Below, piece after piece: positions 24,165 to 35,507 of a DNA stretch of 64,000 bases (position 1 is the stretch's first letter; every line of letters begins with the position of its first letter). The position numbers and the translations under genes were made by a program. Under the pieces are notes generated by a model that ran no database searches, was not told the origin of the DNA, and saw only the letters and a program-made list of their open reading frames with translations. Location: the NCBI GenBank assembly GCA_949752735.1, contig OX457044.1, positions 13,007,294-13,071,293 on the forward strand, written 5' to 3'. The DNA comes from Lumbricus terrestris (lineage: Eukaryota > Annelida > Clitellata > Crassiclitellata > Lumbricidae).

Positions 24165-25536
24165 CAAGACCGATACAAGTGGAGTACCACAGGGAGTCCC
24201 GTAGCTCAGTGGAGAGAGCCCTGGTCGTTAAACTGAGAGTCAACCGCGCGACCCGGGTTCAAGCCTGGCTCAGGACATTAATTTATTAAAGTTTCTGTTA
24301 GCTGCCATTGGCGCTTTGCTGTTGTGTTGCTTGACTCGGGTTCTGCTAAAACTAAAGATAGCCCCTCCCACTTCTGGCTTGGCCGATCAGGAGTGATCCA
24401 GTACTTACGCCATTAGTGTTAAGTTACCGAACCCACGGCTGTAAAGCGTGTCGTGCGATAGTGGGCCGTATTTCGTATGATATGTACTTGTAATCATTCC
24501 GCGGTGTGTCAGACTGAGTGATTAAATGAAGATTATTATTATCGGTCTTGGGGCCACTGCTATTTGTAATTTTTATCAATGATATAGCTGAAGGAATTGT
24601 CTCCAAAACTTCCAAGTTTGCTGACGACACAAAAGTATGTTCAAAGGTGAACAACGAGGAGGAAGCCAACACCCTAAGAAATGACTTGGAAAGACTGTAC
24701 AAGTGGTCCGAAGACTGGAATATGCTATTCAATGTAGATAATTGTGCAGTGATGCACTTGGGAAGAAAGAACATCGAGTTTTAATATTAAATGAAAGACA
24801 GGAAATTAAGAACAACAGAGGAGGAAAAAGATCTGGATGTCATAATACACAAAAGTGCAAAACCATCAAGGCAATGCAGAGAAGCGGCGAACAAAGCAAA
24901 CAAGGTTCTGGGACATATAAAAAGATTAGTGGTCAGCAGATAAAAAAACATCATCCTGAAGTTATTTAAAACTCTAGTCAGACCTCATTTAGAGTACTGT
25001 GTTCAGGCATGGAGTTAGAGAGAGAAAAAAGATAAGCAGGTGCTCGAAAAGGTGCAACGACGAGCAACTAAGATGATCAGAGGATATGGAACTCTAACGT
25101 ATGAAGAAAGATTGATATAATGTGGATTGACAACACTGGAGAAGCGAAGATGCAGAGGAGACTTAATTGAGACATACAAGCTGATGACAAACAAAGAAAT
25201 AACACCATACTCAAGAGTTTTTCGATTGGCTGACATTAGAGGCTTAAGAGGACACCAATATACAATATTCAGACAGTCCGAGGGTGCCATCAAATTTTTT
25301 TAGAAGCAGCAGAACAGTGAAGATCTGGAATGAGGTGAGTGAAGAGGCAGTGTCGGTGAAAACACTTATAAACTTCAGGGCTAAGCCAGGTCTCCAGATC
25401 TCGGATCTAAGATCATGTTATTGTTTTTTTTTATCTCTGCTAGGGTTGCTAGGTTTTTAAAACATTGTAAAAGTGGTGGTTCTCACACAGATCACGAGTC
25501 TCCTGAACCACCGTAAACTCCGTTATGTTATGTTAT
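24165..25536 (+). pseudogene. 5'-truncated LINE reverse transcriptase, split by a SINE
   Basis: The RT motif SGVPQG is read at 24175-24194 and its continuation, GPLLFVIFINDIAEG, from 24545, after the inserted SINE. FADDTKVCSKV is the catalytic YADD/FADD box (about 24620). Downstream come MHLGRKN, KTLVRPHLEYCVQAW and KVQRRATKMIRG, typical of the RT thumb and C-terminal region of Jockey/CR1-superfamily LINEs. In-frame stops (for example after LVVSR near 24942 and in the DIRGLRG region) and frame changes show it is dead. The 3' end is a TTATG-repeat tail (GTTATGTTATGTTATTT). Confidence 0.82.
24195..24541 (+). repeat. tRNA-derived SINE (family 1), copy a
   Basis: GTCCCGTAGCTCAGTGGAGA (A box TAGCTCAGTGG) and CCCGGGTTCAAGCC (B box) head a 347-bp unit that ends GAAGATTATTATTATC. 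It interrupts the LINE RT exactly between SGVPQG and its next residues. No target duplication is obvious. Confidence 0.9.
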
Positions 25537-25623
25537 TTGAACTAAGGGATGAATGGAAAGTCTAATTTTTAAAGGCTTTAGAACTCCTTTCTATGCTCTG
25601 AAAGCGATCTTACTCATTTACAC

Positions 25624-26030
25624 AGGCCTCGACTCATCGCCAGTTCGCCACGTTCCGCGATGAGAATTTCTTTCTAAAGAAACACGATGACTAGCGTCAT
25701 CGTGTTCGCAACAACAACCATCGCACATTAAAACAATAATTCAACTGTTTACATCTTGATTTCTCGTCCCATTTATAAAATTATATTAATGATCTTATGT
25801 CAGTAAGAAACTATTGCGCGGATAATTTATATAATAATAGTATGAAACACTGTTTCGACAAAGAAAGTGGGCGGAGTCGTGTCCATTTTATGCCGGAAAA
25901 GATTTCAGGGTGGACAAGATCTCATACGTATGCCGTATGAAATACTGTCTTGACAACGGAAGTGGGCGGGGTCCGACACAATTTCATGCCGGACAAGATT
26001 TCATGCCACACCGGCAGGTGCAGCGCTACA
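25624..26030 (+). repeat. Repeat family ending in CACACCGGC, copy 1
   Basis: It shares with 58484-58862 the block GTGGGCGGAGTC, CATACC/GCCGTATGAAATACTG, TTGACAACGGAAGTGGGCGG and TTTCATGCCGGACAAGATTTCATGCCACACCGGC. The last 55 bp are a doubled unit. There is no coding frame. Confidence 0.75.
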
Positions 26031-26467
26031 ATCTAATTGCTTAGCGAAGCCATGTTTCAAGATCTGTTATTGTTTTTTATCTTTGCATATAGGCCAGCGA
26101 AGCCAAAAAATCAACAAGACAGCTCAGTTGAATATAAAAGTGTATTCAAATAATTGTAATTAAAATAATTATCAACAGTACGCAATCAAGGAATATTCTA
26201 TCTAATGATATTATAGTCCAACGATGAATCTTTACCTCACCAGACCGTAGGTTCCCTTCATCTTTATTGTCCGTCGAGAAAAGTAGCTTTTGCTGTTGAT
26301 TTATTCAGATGAAATGTGATGTTATGATCATTTGAATTGTAAGTTATTTTTGCAAAAGTAAAGTTAAAGCTGCTAAGCATTGACAAACACTCCAATAGTG
26401 ATTCGTAGCTTGCAATTAATGATGACAACATCGATGGTTCGATTCTGAGTCAGATGTTTTTTTATAG
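26031..26467. other. Intron sequence before the third visible exon
   Basis: AT-rich with no repeat recognised. It ends in a T-run and TATAG acceptor. Confidence 0.5.
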
Positions 26468-26641
26468 AAAATATTTCCTTCCAAGAGTTCTTACGTTTAC
26501 AAAATGTAAGCCAGCAACAGTCTGCATCTTTAGAAGCGTACCTGGTCAAACCTATACGAAGATTTCTTAAATATACGCAGTTGCTGCGTCGGCTAGTAGA
26601 TCTAACGAATCAACAGAGCGAGGAATGTGCACATCTAAAAG
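26468..26641 (+). CDS. TIAM: TIAM-like RhoGEF, DH-domain exon 3
   Basis: Acceptor TTTTTTTATAG (AG 26466-26467), donor GTATGC (26642). Opening with two bases that complete the split codon from 3134, it reads ISFQEFLRLQNVSQQQSASL, then EAYLVKPIRRFLKYTQLLRR and DLTNQQSEECAHLK. The KPIRRFLKYTQLL helix is the conserved H8 region of DH domains that contacts the GTPase, and in TIAM it reads KPIQRILKYPLLL-like. The exon ends in phase 1 and the next exon begins with the two needed bases. Confidence 0.88.
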
Positions 26642-27087
26642 GTATGCAAATCGTTGTAAAAAGAGCACGTTTAATAATAATATTGTTTGCTTGAATTAGT
26701 AAACACTTCACAGTTTAGGATGACTTATGAAGCGTATTATTATTCAACCAAAACTGCAATGCAATCTTGGATATTATTATATTTTCAAAGTGGCGTAAAT
26801 ATACGTGTGATAGAAAACACAGCGTTTCATGACAGGGGGAGTAGTCGCAATCATCCCGACTATGATCACTATGATGCTGTTCTAGATCATGAGATTGATT
26901 GTGCCCAGTTTAATCAGTATGTTTGTTGGAAATTAGTGGTGACAGAGAAAAACTATTTGAAAAAGTTATCAAAGTTAGCATAATAGTATTATGAGCTACA
27001 TGTTCGTATTCAAGTTCATATTTATGAAATTATGCATAAAATAATCAAATACTCAAAGTAAATGTCTGAATTGTGGCATGTTTTAAG

Positions 27088-27212
27088 AAGCACTTCATGG
27101 AATGGAAGCCGTGGCCGAGCATATAAATGAAATGCAGAAAATATACGAAGAATATGGTGGCATTCTCGACGAAATGATGAAGGACTACAAAGACACGCAT
27201 CCGCAGGCAAAT
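27088..27212 (+). CDS. TIAM: TIAM-like RhoGEF, last DH-domain exon
   Basis: Acceptor TTTTAAG (AG 27086-27087), donor GTATAG (27213). The reading frame gives ALHGMEAVAEHINEMQKIYE and EYGGILDEMM, the last DH helix of TIAM proteins (HINEMQKIxEEFG pattern); its residue count from the SEE motif equals the family's. It ends in phase 0, as needed for the PH exon at 28976. The intron before it is only 446 bp; the 98-aa frame there (26687-26983) shows no family motif. Confidence 0.88.
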
Positions 27213-27269
27213 GTATAGATATATTTATATATTTCATAGTAATTATATGTATTATAATATATACGTATA

Positions 27270-28473
27270 CACGGTGTTCGGAAAAACCAAACCTATCCTA
27301 TTGCCGCAATGATTGATGTAAAAGTAGGAATTTCGAAATAAAATTTTACAGGCTTGTGGGGGCGCGGTGGTGTAGTGGTGGCGGCGTTGCCTTGAAGCCG
27401 GAAGGTTCGAGGCTCGAATCCACCTCGCCGCGTAAGGACCTTGGGCAAGTCCTTCACTCACAATTGCTCAGCGCTTCGGCGTGAAACTCCGATGCAGTGT
27501 CCGCTCTGCATTCGGGAGCGCCTCTGAGTAGCGAGGGCTTGAAGGGGCGCTATAACAAGTGCACATACAAACAAACAAACAAACAAATAGACAATTTATA
27601 TTTACACATCATGGCCAGATTTCATCAAAATATTTAAAACAGAACAAAAGTTATATAACTTTTAGTGAGGCCACCCACAGTTTATTTTACGATTAAAAAA
27701 TGCGACGCAAAATTGACGACTAAATTGACGACTAATTTGTTAACTCCAATGCGCCCATCAATTCTCTTACCGCCCTTGGTTTTGGTTTCAGATTGTGATA
27801 TTTCTTCAGCATAGCTCTCCGCAATTGATTATCAATCCATCGGGCACAAATCCGAAGATTTAGGGCCATTGGCTTTCTCAATTAAACCAGAACAATCTCC
27901 TTTCATTCACGGCAAATCTCTTGACTCTCAGCTCAACTCTAAAATTTTGCTCTCACTGTTTATGAGAGTAGACGTTGCTTATAGGATCTTGCTCAAGAGG
28001 TGTCTGAATACACATTTTGTCTGTCATTGACACCTTGGCCATTTTCTTTAAAAAAAATTTGAATTGCATTGATTAATAACAAAATTAATAATCTGACAGA
28101 ACCCTTTATTTACCAACTTGATTGTCATCTTGCTTAGTGACTTCTCAGTGACGGGCAGTTACGCTGGTACCCTGTTTCTTTTTTAAATAGTAATAATAAT
28201 GATCAACTGGCAATTTGATAACAATTATTTGAGATGAGACGTAATAAAATCGTGTTTTTGCTACTTTTTGCTGCGTTGCGTCTTTGAATCGTCAAAAAAC
28301 GGTGGGTGTCCTCACTAAAAGTTATATAACTTTTGTTCTGTTTGAAATATTCTGATGAAATCTGGCCATGATGTGTAGATATAAATTGTCTATGAGCCTG
28401 TAAAATATCATTTCGAAATTCCTACTTTTACATCAATAACAATAGTAGAGGTTCGGTTTTTTTCGAACACGTG
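27270..28473. mobile_element. Tc1/mariner-like MITE with long inverted ends, TA-flanked
   Basis: The left end CACGGTGTTCGGAAAAACC and right end GGTTTTTTTCGAACACGTG are inverse. Arms of about 215 bp include GTAAAAGTAGGAATTTCGAA and ACACATCATGGCCAGATTTC, with the inverse copies at 28262-28445. TA lies on each outer side (27268-27269 and 28474-28475). A family 2 SINE is inserted in the left arm. No transposase frame. Confidence 0.85.
27358..27588 (+). repeat. tRNA-derived SINE (family 2), copy a
   Basis: GGCGCGGTGGTGTAGTGG head, B-box-like GGCTCGAATCC, then TCGGGAGCGCCTCTGAGTAG and GAAGGGGCGCTATAACAAG, ending (CAAA)n. The tail resembles the 3' ends of local LINEs. Confidence 0.88.
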
Positions 28474-28975
28474 TACTAAAAAAATACTTTGGATCTTCTA
28501 AATATATGGGTGATATATAAATTTATCTGGTGATAATAGATGGAGGAATAGACACAGTGTCAAATGACACCTTGGCCGTCAGAGGGTAGGAAAAAAATAA
28601 AATAATAATTATTATAACTGACATATCAAGTGGACCCTGAATAAGTCGGAAACATTTTAATTCATCATAGTTTTCATCCATGAAGTTTTTAAGCTATAAA
28701 AGGCTGCACGGCCGAGTAATGGAGTGTTCTGCCCATCTTGAATTGGTTTTTGTGAGAATCTGTCACTTTGCTGCAGCGCATCCAAAACTCATTAGCCTTA
28801 GTAATTCTGATTCGACTTTTATGTTTACAGTAAGATTGAAATTTGCCTCAGAGGATAATGGAAGAAAGTTACTCACCTGATCGGAGAGGTTTATTGCCGT
28901 AGTAGATATTACGATTTGAATAAGATAAGTGCATTTTGATATCATGTTTCAATGATGCCTATTCTGTTTTAAAAG

Positions 28976-29146
28976 GATGTGGATCTTAATGTCGGAGAAC
29001 TGCAAATGTATGGCACAGTAAATTGGTTGAATGCCCTGGACGAAATTTGCAAGGTGAATAATGAAATGGAGCTTTTGACTCTGCTGTTCATATTTAAATC
29101 CGGAGTGGTTCTAGTGGCACAAGAGTGTCTCAAAGGAAAACGAAAG
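28976..29146 (+). CDS. TIAM: TIAM-like RhoGEF, PH-domain exon 1
   Basis: Acceptor TTTTAAAAG (AG 28974-28975), donor GTATGT (29147), phase 0 at both ends. The translation is DVDLNVGELQMYGTVNWLNA, continuing to FIFKSGVVLVAQECLKGKRK. It is the first half of the C-terminal PH domain that follows DH in TIAM proteins (the DLxxxxLxxxxTVxWLN and FVFKxxVVLVYK patterns). The PH domain binds phosphoinositides and helps present Rac. The next exon is 26.7 kb away. Confidence 0.87.
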
Positions 29147-29299
29147 GTATGTAGAAACATGGTTGTACCATGTTTGAAATTTCTATTTCAATCAGATAAT
29201 TACTCATGGTTCATCATCAACTAAGCTTTTAGGGTATAAATGCCCGGCCTCCGGAGTAGTGGTGCGTTTTGCCCATGCACCGTAAATAAAAAGAACTTG

Positions 29300-29850
29300 A
29301 ATATGTGTCGCGTCTGGCCTCTGGCACCGCTGTCGCGGTAATATCGAATTCCGCTGTCATAGCCCGTCCTGGGCACGACGTTAAACTGCATCCATCTTCC
29401 GCCACAGAGAACCAACAACGTCCCTGTGCCGGTCCTAAGCCCGGACAAAGAAAGGAAGGTTTGCCAGATGGGTGGCGATACGCTGGCAGTAAAAGACCAA
29501 GACGACTGAAATCCGAAAAAACCACGGCACAAGTGACATAGCGACCCAGATGCTTCAAGGTGTCATGATGTGGAACTGACATGCACAGACCGGTCAGGAC
29601 AGACCAGTGGAGAGAGTCGGGGGAGAACGTGGGACACATACGGGCATTGACCCAGGTTGTCCTTCATGCCTCTCTTGCAATTTTCTCTTCATTCAGACAA
29701 GGGGGTCTAGCTGCTCCAAGATATTAATGGTATGGACCTGCTGACCGGACCAGTTGAAGCTGGGCAGCATGACGCGACACAGACTAAGACAGAGAGTGGC
29801 GTCGGACCCCTACGGGCATTTAGCCCAAGGATTTTGATGATGATGATGAA
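29300..29850 (+). pseudogene. LINE 3' region with hairpin and GAT tail
   Basis: Broken coding-like sequence ends CCCTACGGGCATTTAGCCCA, a small GGGC/GCCC hairpin, then AGGATTTTGATGATGATGATG. The LINE remnant at 51840-52310 ends with the same hairpin and tail, so I place both in one family. No intact frame. Confidence 0.5.
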
Positions 29851-29876
29851 CCCGTCAACAGTCAACACTTCTTCGG
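29827..29876 (+). repeat. 50-bp direct repeat, first copy
   Basis: CCAAGGATTTTGATGATGAT and onward to CAACACTTCTTC recurs exactly at 30297-30346, with 420 bp between the copies. Confidence 0.9.
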
Positions 29877-30296
29877 TATGTCGTCTGTTCGCTGCATACC
29901 AACAGTCTCGACACCACCGTTTGACTCACGTCGACACGAATGTTGTCACAGGACCGGCCAAAGGGGGTGCTAAACCTCGTTGTTTAAAAACCACTTCCGG
30001 TCCGCATATTCGGTACCCGGTTAATAGCATTGTCAACCTAAGTGCCTTATCATTGACAGGCTCGGAGTTATGAATATTCATTCACATGTTGTAGGGTGTC
30101 CCAACAAATAGTTTTTTCGAAATTTTCTGTGCACTCCCCCTAAAAAGTTTCCATATTGTCCCAGCATGACACCGAAACTTTTTATGAGATTACAAAAATA
30201 TTTAGGGCGCCCTCAAGGCACCCAAATTTTTCCATATTGGCATAATTAGCGCCCAATGTGTCCAACTTCTAAATGCCTTTAAAACCCAACCCTTAG

Positions 30297-30346
30297 TCCA
30301 AGGATTTTGATGATGATGATGAACCCGTCAACAGTCAACACTTCTT
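30297..30346 (+). repeat. 50-bp direct repeat, second copy
   Basis: Identical to 29827-29876 over the full length. The flanks differ beyond it, so this could be an insertion-associated duplication or a template switch. Confidence 0.9.
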
Positions 30347-31144
30347 CAACCCCCATAACAAATTTAATGCCATTGTAAAGCACTTAAATGGTAGAATTTA
30401 CAAATATCTAGCTTTACTGGATACAATGGATACTTTGGGCGTAGTCTAACGTTCAAAAAAAGCAAAAATTGAGAAATTCAATTTTTTACTTTCACAGTAT
30501 CAGTGTACTCACAACTAATCATTAGGGGTAGTCAGTACAAACTCTTGATGACGTAGCAAGTCATGGTTTTAGCTCCTCCATACCTTCATCTGCTTCATGG
30601 TAAGAAACTATGAGGGACTGAGGGGTTCAACCCCCATTTTTTCTAGGACCAGTGGCCCCACAGTAAAGTCTTAATTGCACCCCAACTACACATAAATCAA
30701 CGTCTGGTCCGTTATTTTTTCCACTATTCTCATACTGATCTGCTAATTCTACGTCACTGCACACACCTCAAAATCGTTCTTCAGTTCTACGTTCTGCATT
30801 TATATTATGTCAGCAAGATTGTCATGATTGCAGTTAAAAACCATGTGCCTATGTTTTCGACAACTTGTACGAGAAACTGTATCTGATCTTCGTTCTTCCT
30901 TATTGTTGAACTGAAATTCTGTATCAGAGCTGCGTCACGTTCAGCACGGTCAGTTGCTATTAAGAACAGAATCACACGTGATCTAGATTGACAATCTCGC
31001 CACTCTTTCACTGAAATATCGAGGAAACTATCATCGAACGCAGTATAGTTCGTGGAAAAACTTTTAGCAAGAGACAAACCCCGTTAATGCAACATGGACG
31101 AGACAATCACTGAACCAACAGAGATAATTGGTATCCATAAGGAA
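30347..31144. other. Intron sequence, nothing assigned
   Basis: The 90-aa minus frame at 30805-31077 shows no motif I recognise. No element ends. Confidence 0.4.
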
Positions 31145-31152
31145 AGCAATTA

Positions 31153-31960
31153 GGGGTGTAGGACATTAGCCCCCCGGACAAAAGCCCCCCCCCCCGATTT
31201 TGGGTAGGACATTAGCCCCCCTGGACAAAAGCCCCCTCCCTATGTGCAAATCGTAGAGTAGTGCCGTAATTGGTGACTTGTCACTGGCATTCACATGCAA
31301 ACCAAAGTTTTTAGTGTCATTTTAAGTCCTAATTGTGTCAGTAGGCCTATAGATTTAGATTTGAAATGAACCAATGGGAATCGTATAGGGCTATATGCCC
31401 TATACAGTCTGTTTGTTTAGTGTCAAACAACGGTTTGTTAACGTCAGTTAGGCTTCGTCTCAGCTTTGTAGACTTATTAGCGTCGTTTCAATTCAAAATT
31501 AGATTCAATACATTAGAGAAATAAACGAATGGGAATCGTATACAGTAAGTAGGCCTACTTATTGGTGTCAGTTTTGGCTACTACGAAGGTTTGTCAACGT
31601 CAGTTAGGCACTAAACTTTTATCTATATTTCACAAACTTTGGACTTCAAATCTTTTACATTTATGAGAGACTTTACACAATGAGTTGTTCCCGTCGTTCT
31701 GAAATTAGTGCCTTTAAATGTTTAATAATATGCATATTAAACCTTCAATTAACTTAGCCCCCCGGACGAAATGTTAAATTAATGTGCAATGAATTCGCTT
31801 AACTTAGGCCTATTGTTACATTTTGTGCATCATTTTTAGGTAATGGTATCATAGACTGGGGGGGGCTAATGTCCTACCTCGGGGGGCTTTTGTCTGGGGG
31901 GCTAATGTCCGGGGGCTTATGTCCGGGAGCTTTTGTCCGGGGGGCTAATGTCCGTTCCCC
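31153..31960 (+). mobile_element. Complete GGACATTA MITE (808 bp)
   Basis: The left end is GGGGTGTAGGACATTAGCCC with GGACAAAAGCCCCC units; the right end is GGGGGCTTATGTCC and GGGGGGCTAATGTCCGTTCCCC. AGCAATTA precedes and AGCAATTG follows it, a 7-8-bp target duplication as for hAT elements. The body has no coding frame; the 64-aa plus frame at 31869 only translates the array. Confidence 0.82.
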
Positions 31961-33378
31961 AGCAATTGGGATCCTAGGTACCAAGAATGATGTTGCAGCA
32001 TTTGCAGATTTGTTGTCTAGAGCAGCATCGTCAGAATTATGCAGGTTTGGATTAGTTCAATGATAACAGTGACTCTACATGAGAACAACGACTGACTGTA
32101 CACTGTACAGTAGAGGTCAACCACAAATCTTAAATCGTTGGATGCCCTTTAATTCACCATCGTCAATATTGTATATGTGATTCGCATCCATCTTATACTA
32201 TATTATAAAGCAATTGGATCTTCACTTAGCGGGCCTCTATTGCCTTACCCATCCAACACGCTCTGTGATGGGCACCAGGCTTGCGAAATGCTACCGAATT
32301 GCTCAATCCAACCATGAATACCAAGAGTTGAGGAAATTCTTGAGTAATATTTCGAGGATTGCCACTCTGAAACTGCTCAGTAATGAATTTCTATGATTTG
32401 TTAGATGCAGATTATAGTAGCATTGGTCGAGGGTTTGGTTGACGGTGAGCCAGATCGGACCGTTCATCTCTAAATGGCTTGAACAGCTTAATTTAAGACC
32501 GTTGATGGACAAACTCCACCAATGTCAGAAAGAATGCACCAATCAACAGGACTTCAAAGATTTCTGTGATGTCAACAAGATGTCACGACTGATGGCTGAT
32601 GCAAGCTCTATTCAATATGCTGTTATTCAAGGCTGTTGTGTCAAAGCACATGACAATAGCAAAATAATGTATCACAGTGCCACGACATCAAAAGGTTCAA
32701 AACTGCTACCGTTGAATCCTCTCCTGGTCCAGAAGTCAACTTTGGCACACCAAAATTTTAGTACTTCCACCAACTAGAGAAGAACTCAGGACTGGCAATC
32801 TGCTGACTTTATGCATAACTACTCCAGTGATGATTGTTATGTGGACGTAGCAGCCTGCAATCCCAGTGCACGACAGATTTACATCATTGGTTTGCTCGAG
32901 AGCTTAACCATCGTTCTTATGCTCGAGAAACCTCATTCGCAAAATACAAAAAGGTTACATGTTTGTGGATTTTAGTATTTCAGAGCAATAAAATGGTAGT
33001 AAGAAATATGTAAGCACGCTAGTAGGATCAAAGTGTGGATCTCCGAAATTTTCTAACTCGGAGACGTCATAAGTTATTTTTTGACAAATCACACAAATTA
33101 TATAAGTTTTGAGGGCGCTTTAAATATTTTTAAAATTTTATAAAATTTTGCATGTGTTATAATAGTACTATAAGGAAACGTTTTGGAGGGAGAGCATTTT
33201 AATTTTCAAGAAAATATTTTTTCCGGTGCAATCGTGGGACACCCTAATATGTAGTGACTTAATTCATTTTGATTACAGACTGCTGCGGTCTGCCGTTGAC
33301 AACAATATTAAAGATAATTATTATAGGTTAAATTACTCGGAACCTTTAATAGGCTATTTGCTAAGATTTACGATGTGC
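31961..33378. other. Intron stretch with unassigned frames
   Basis: Two same-strand frames (32214-32396 and 32439-32777) are locally protein-like, for example MTVSQIGPFISKWLEQL and QECTNQQDFKDFCDV, but I cannot place them in a family. They may be remnants of a DNA transposon or retrogene. No splice-consistent host exon was found. Confidence 0.35.
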
Positions 33379-33720
33379 TCAACTAAATAGACACACAACA
33401 TAAACCTGCTGTTGCGCAGTATTGAATTGTAATGGGACATCGAAATTGGCTTCATTGCAGGAGCAATTATTATTATTATTATTATTAAATAATATTTGCA
33501 ACGCACGCAAGGTCACACCGAAATGTGAATCTGAGGGGTGGATAGTCAGCCACCAGAGGAAGATGCAGTTAAAGATCCATACGCTTGAAAGCCAAGGAGA
33601 AGTGTTTTTAGCCGCTTTTGAGGGGAAAATTGAGCTTCGAAGAGAGAGCGGAAGCCGATTCCATTTCCTGGATGCAGAGGCATGGAATGCGCAAAGCTCA
33701 TGACTGTTTTGCATCGAGGT
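33379..33720 (-). pseudogene. 3' end of a LINE reverse transcriptase
   Basis: The minus frame includes CAFHASASRKWNRLPLSLRS, the terminal (A)F..A..xWNxLPLxLR motif of CR1/L2-like LINEs. It then runs into a TAA tract (poly-Asn), the 3' tail. Confidence 0.65.
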
Positions 33721-33905
33721 TCAGATAAAAGACTTGTTCCCGATGATCACAAGCAACGAGGAGGAATTGGAGCAGTTAGTAGGTGGTTCCTAACATCAGT
33801 CACTACTAATTCCTCCTCGTTATTTGCGTTCATTGTGAATAAGTCTTTTATTTGAACCTCGATGCAAAACAGTTATGGCCATGCGCGCATTCCATGCCTG
33901 TGCAC
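33680..33905. repeat. Long imperfect palindrome
   Basis: The left arm (GCGCAAAGCTCATGACTGTT ... ACGAGGAGGAATT, to about 33765) is mirrored by the right arm (AATTCCTCCTCGTTATTTGC ... AACAGTTATGGCCATGCGCG, from about 33806). GAACCTCGATGCAAAACAG is shared by inverse match. The spacer is about 40 bp. Confidence 0.85.
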
Positions 33906-34065
33906 ACAAGGGTGGTGCAGAGAGATTTGTAGGTTAGGGCCGACCTGATGTGACGTGCTGCCCGAATGTGATTGAAACAAGATTTGTTATGTGAGGTCGA
34001 AATGTGAGCCTATTGTCTAGGGTTCCTACGAGTGTTTTTGCAATATCTGATAGATGCATAGCAGA

Positions 34066-34896
34066 GCCGGTGTAGTTCGATATACTATCCGGCAATAAAA
34101 ACGATCCGGCCACGCCCACTTCGTTGCCAAGATGCAATTTCGCACGACTTACCTGCGAAATCTATTTCACTGACAAATACGATCCGATCGAACGGCTTAG
34201 CGAAGTTCATAAGCGGACAATGCATCGGAGTTTCAAGTCAAAGCGCAAGAGCAATTATTGCAAGTAAAGGAATTGCCCAGGGTCCCTACGCGGCGACTTG
34301 AGGTGGATTCGAACCTGCAACCCTTCGGCTGCAAGGCGACGAACTACACCACCCACTACACCACCGCGCCTCAATTGCAGAACGTACGTGCATCAATGAC
34401 ACCAACCTATTCCCCGCTATTACTTGCTCATACGTTAAGCGCGTCCTATGTTATAGTCGTCAGATGTCGATCCGGTGGTCTTTGATCACAATTAGATAGG
34501 CCCTATCTCTGGAACTATAGGCGGTTATCCCTATCTGCCTCAAAACTAAATTACCGGTATCGCCGCTTTATTATATATGTAGGCTGAGTTTATAGTTGAA
34601 AGGCTCTTCACTTTTTTTATTCAAATGCTGGACCTTATTTTTGTGGCGACTCCAACTGATTTGATAGTAAACAGTCGTGTGTTTGTACGTGCATAAGCAT
34701 TGCGATAAGAGAATTCCAAGAAAACATACGAGCAAAATGGGCGGAACGCACAGACAGATTGGCAGAAGTCGGAGTAACATACATGTACAACTACAGTGGA
34801 CTACCCTCGGACTAGATCGGGACGAATAAGAAAACCTGTTGTCAAACTAGACATGTAGTTCCGTTTGGCACTCTGTTTGTTAGACTATAAATTTAG
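34066..34896 (-). repeat. Left member of an inverted repeat pair flanking the Polinton
   Basis: Reverse complement of 50048-51296 with an internal deletion of roughly 350 bp. Shared landmarks: GCCGGTGTA end, CGATCCGGCCACGCCCACTT, a truncated family 2 SINE at the same site, GATAACATAGGACGCGCTTA-type sequence (here inverted), and GGCACTCTGTTTGTTAGAC at the inner side. The 75-, 69- and 60-aa frames inside it are not genes. Confidence 0.88.
34205..34376 (-). repeat. Family 2 SINE, truncated, inside the left repeat
   Basis: Inverse of 50629-50785: GAGGCGCGGTGGTGTAGTGG and GGTTGCAGGTTCGAATCCAC on the minus strand. It lacks the 3' tail. Confidence 0.82.
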
Positions 34897-35154
34897 ACCG
34901 TTAGATTATGTGGCGTATGGAGTGACCTTATCTAATGCAAAGTTCTTGATGGACCTGTTGACGCGTTCCAAAGGCAAATCTTCCCATATCAACTCCAATA
35001 CGCCCATCAATTCTCTTACTACTCTTGGTTTTGGCTGCAGATCGTGATATTTCTCTCCGCAATTGATTATCAATCCATCGGGTTAAAATTAGCTTTCCAC
35101 TGCTGACCTGCTTTAACACACCTTTTAACTCTCAGCGCGGACTTTAATCAATAC

Positions 35155-35270
35155 TATAGAATATTCGTTTTAATTTCAAAGACAATCAGGGTGACATACT
35201 GCACCAAATTACAGGTCAGATATGTAAAATCATACACAGAAGTAATAATAAAGCTTAGTAATAATATGTA
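35155..35270 (+). repeat. Dispersed repeat outside the Polinton
   Basis: ATAGAATATTCGTTTTAATT, then CAATCAGGGTGACA, TTACAGGTC and ACACAGAAGTAATAATAAAG match, in inverse orientation, the block at 47677-47795 inside the Polinton polymerase. Confidence 0.8.
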
Positions 35271-35501
35271 AGTATATTCTTTAAAGTACCAGCTGCAAAA
35301 CGCACTCTGGTTTACAAGTATATATAAAAAACAAAAACATGAACATAAAAAACAAATACAAGACAAATCTGGCAGCCATCAACGGCGCCAATCATATAGC
35401 TCAAGCCTATTGATGGTAACGTCACGACAAAGTCATCCTTAGGCAAAAACGCCGCTCGAGAAGCACAAGTAAACCACCGTCGAACTCCTACACGTTGGCT
35501 A

Positions 35502-35507
35502 CACGAA
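35502..35507. repeat. Polinton target-site duplication, left
   Basis: CACGAA immediately before the element; identical to 48966-48971. Confidence 0.93.

Noticed and set aside
24195..24280. Functional tRNA gene at TAGCTCAGTGG...GGTTCAAGCC
   Set aside because: The same head with a ~270-bp common body occurs at four places, so it is a SINE; the cloverleaf 3' half does not close.
26687..26983. 98-aa ORF between two TIAM exons
   Set aside because: Lies in a 446-bp intron, in the wrong frame to extend either exon, with no family motif.
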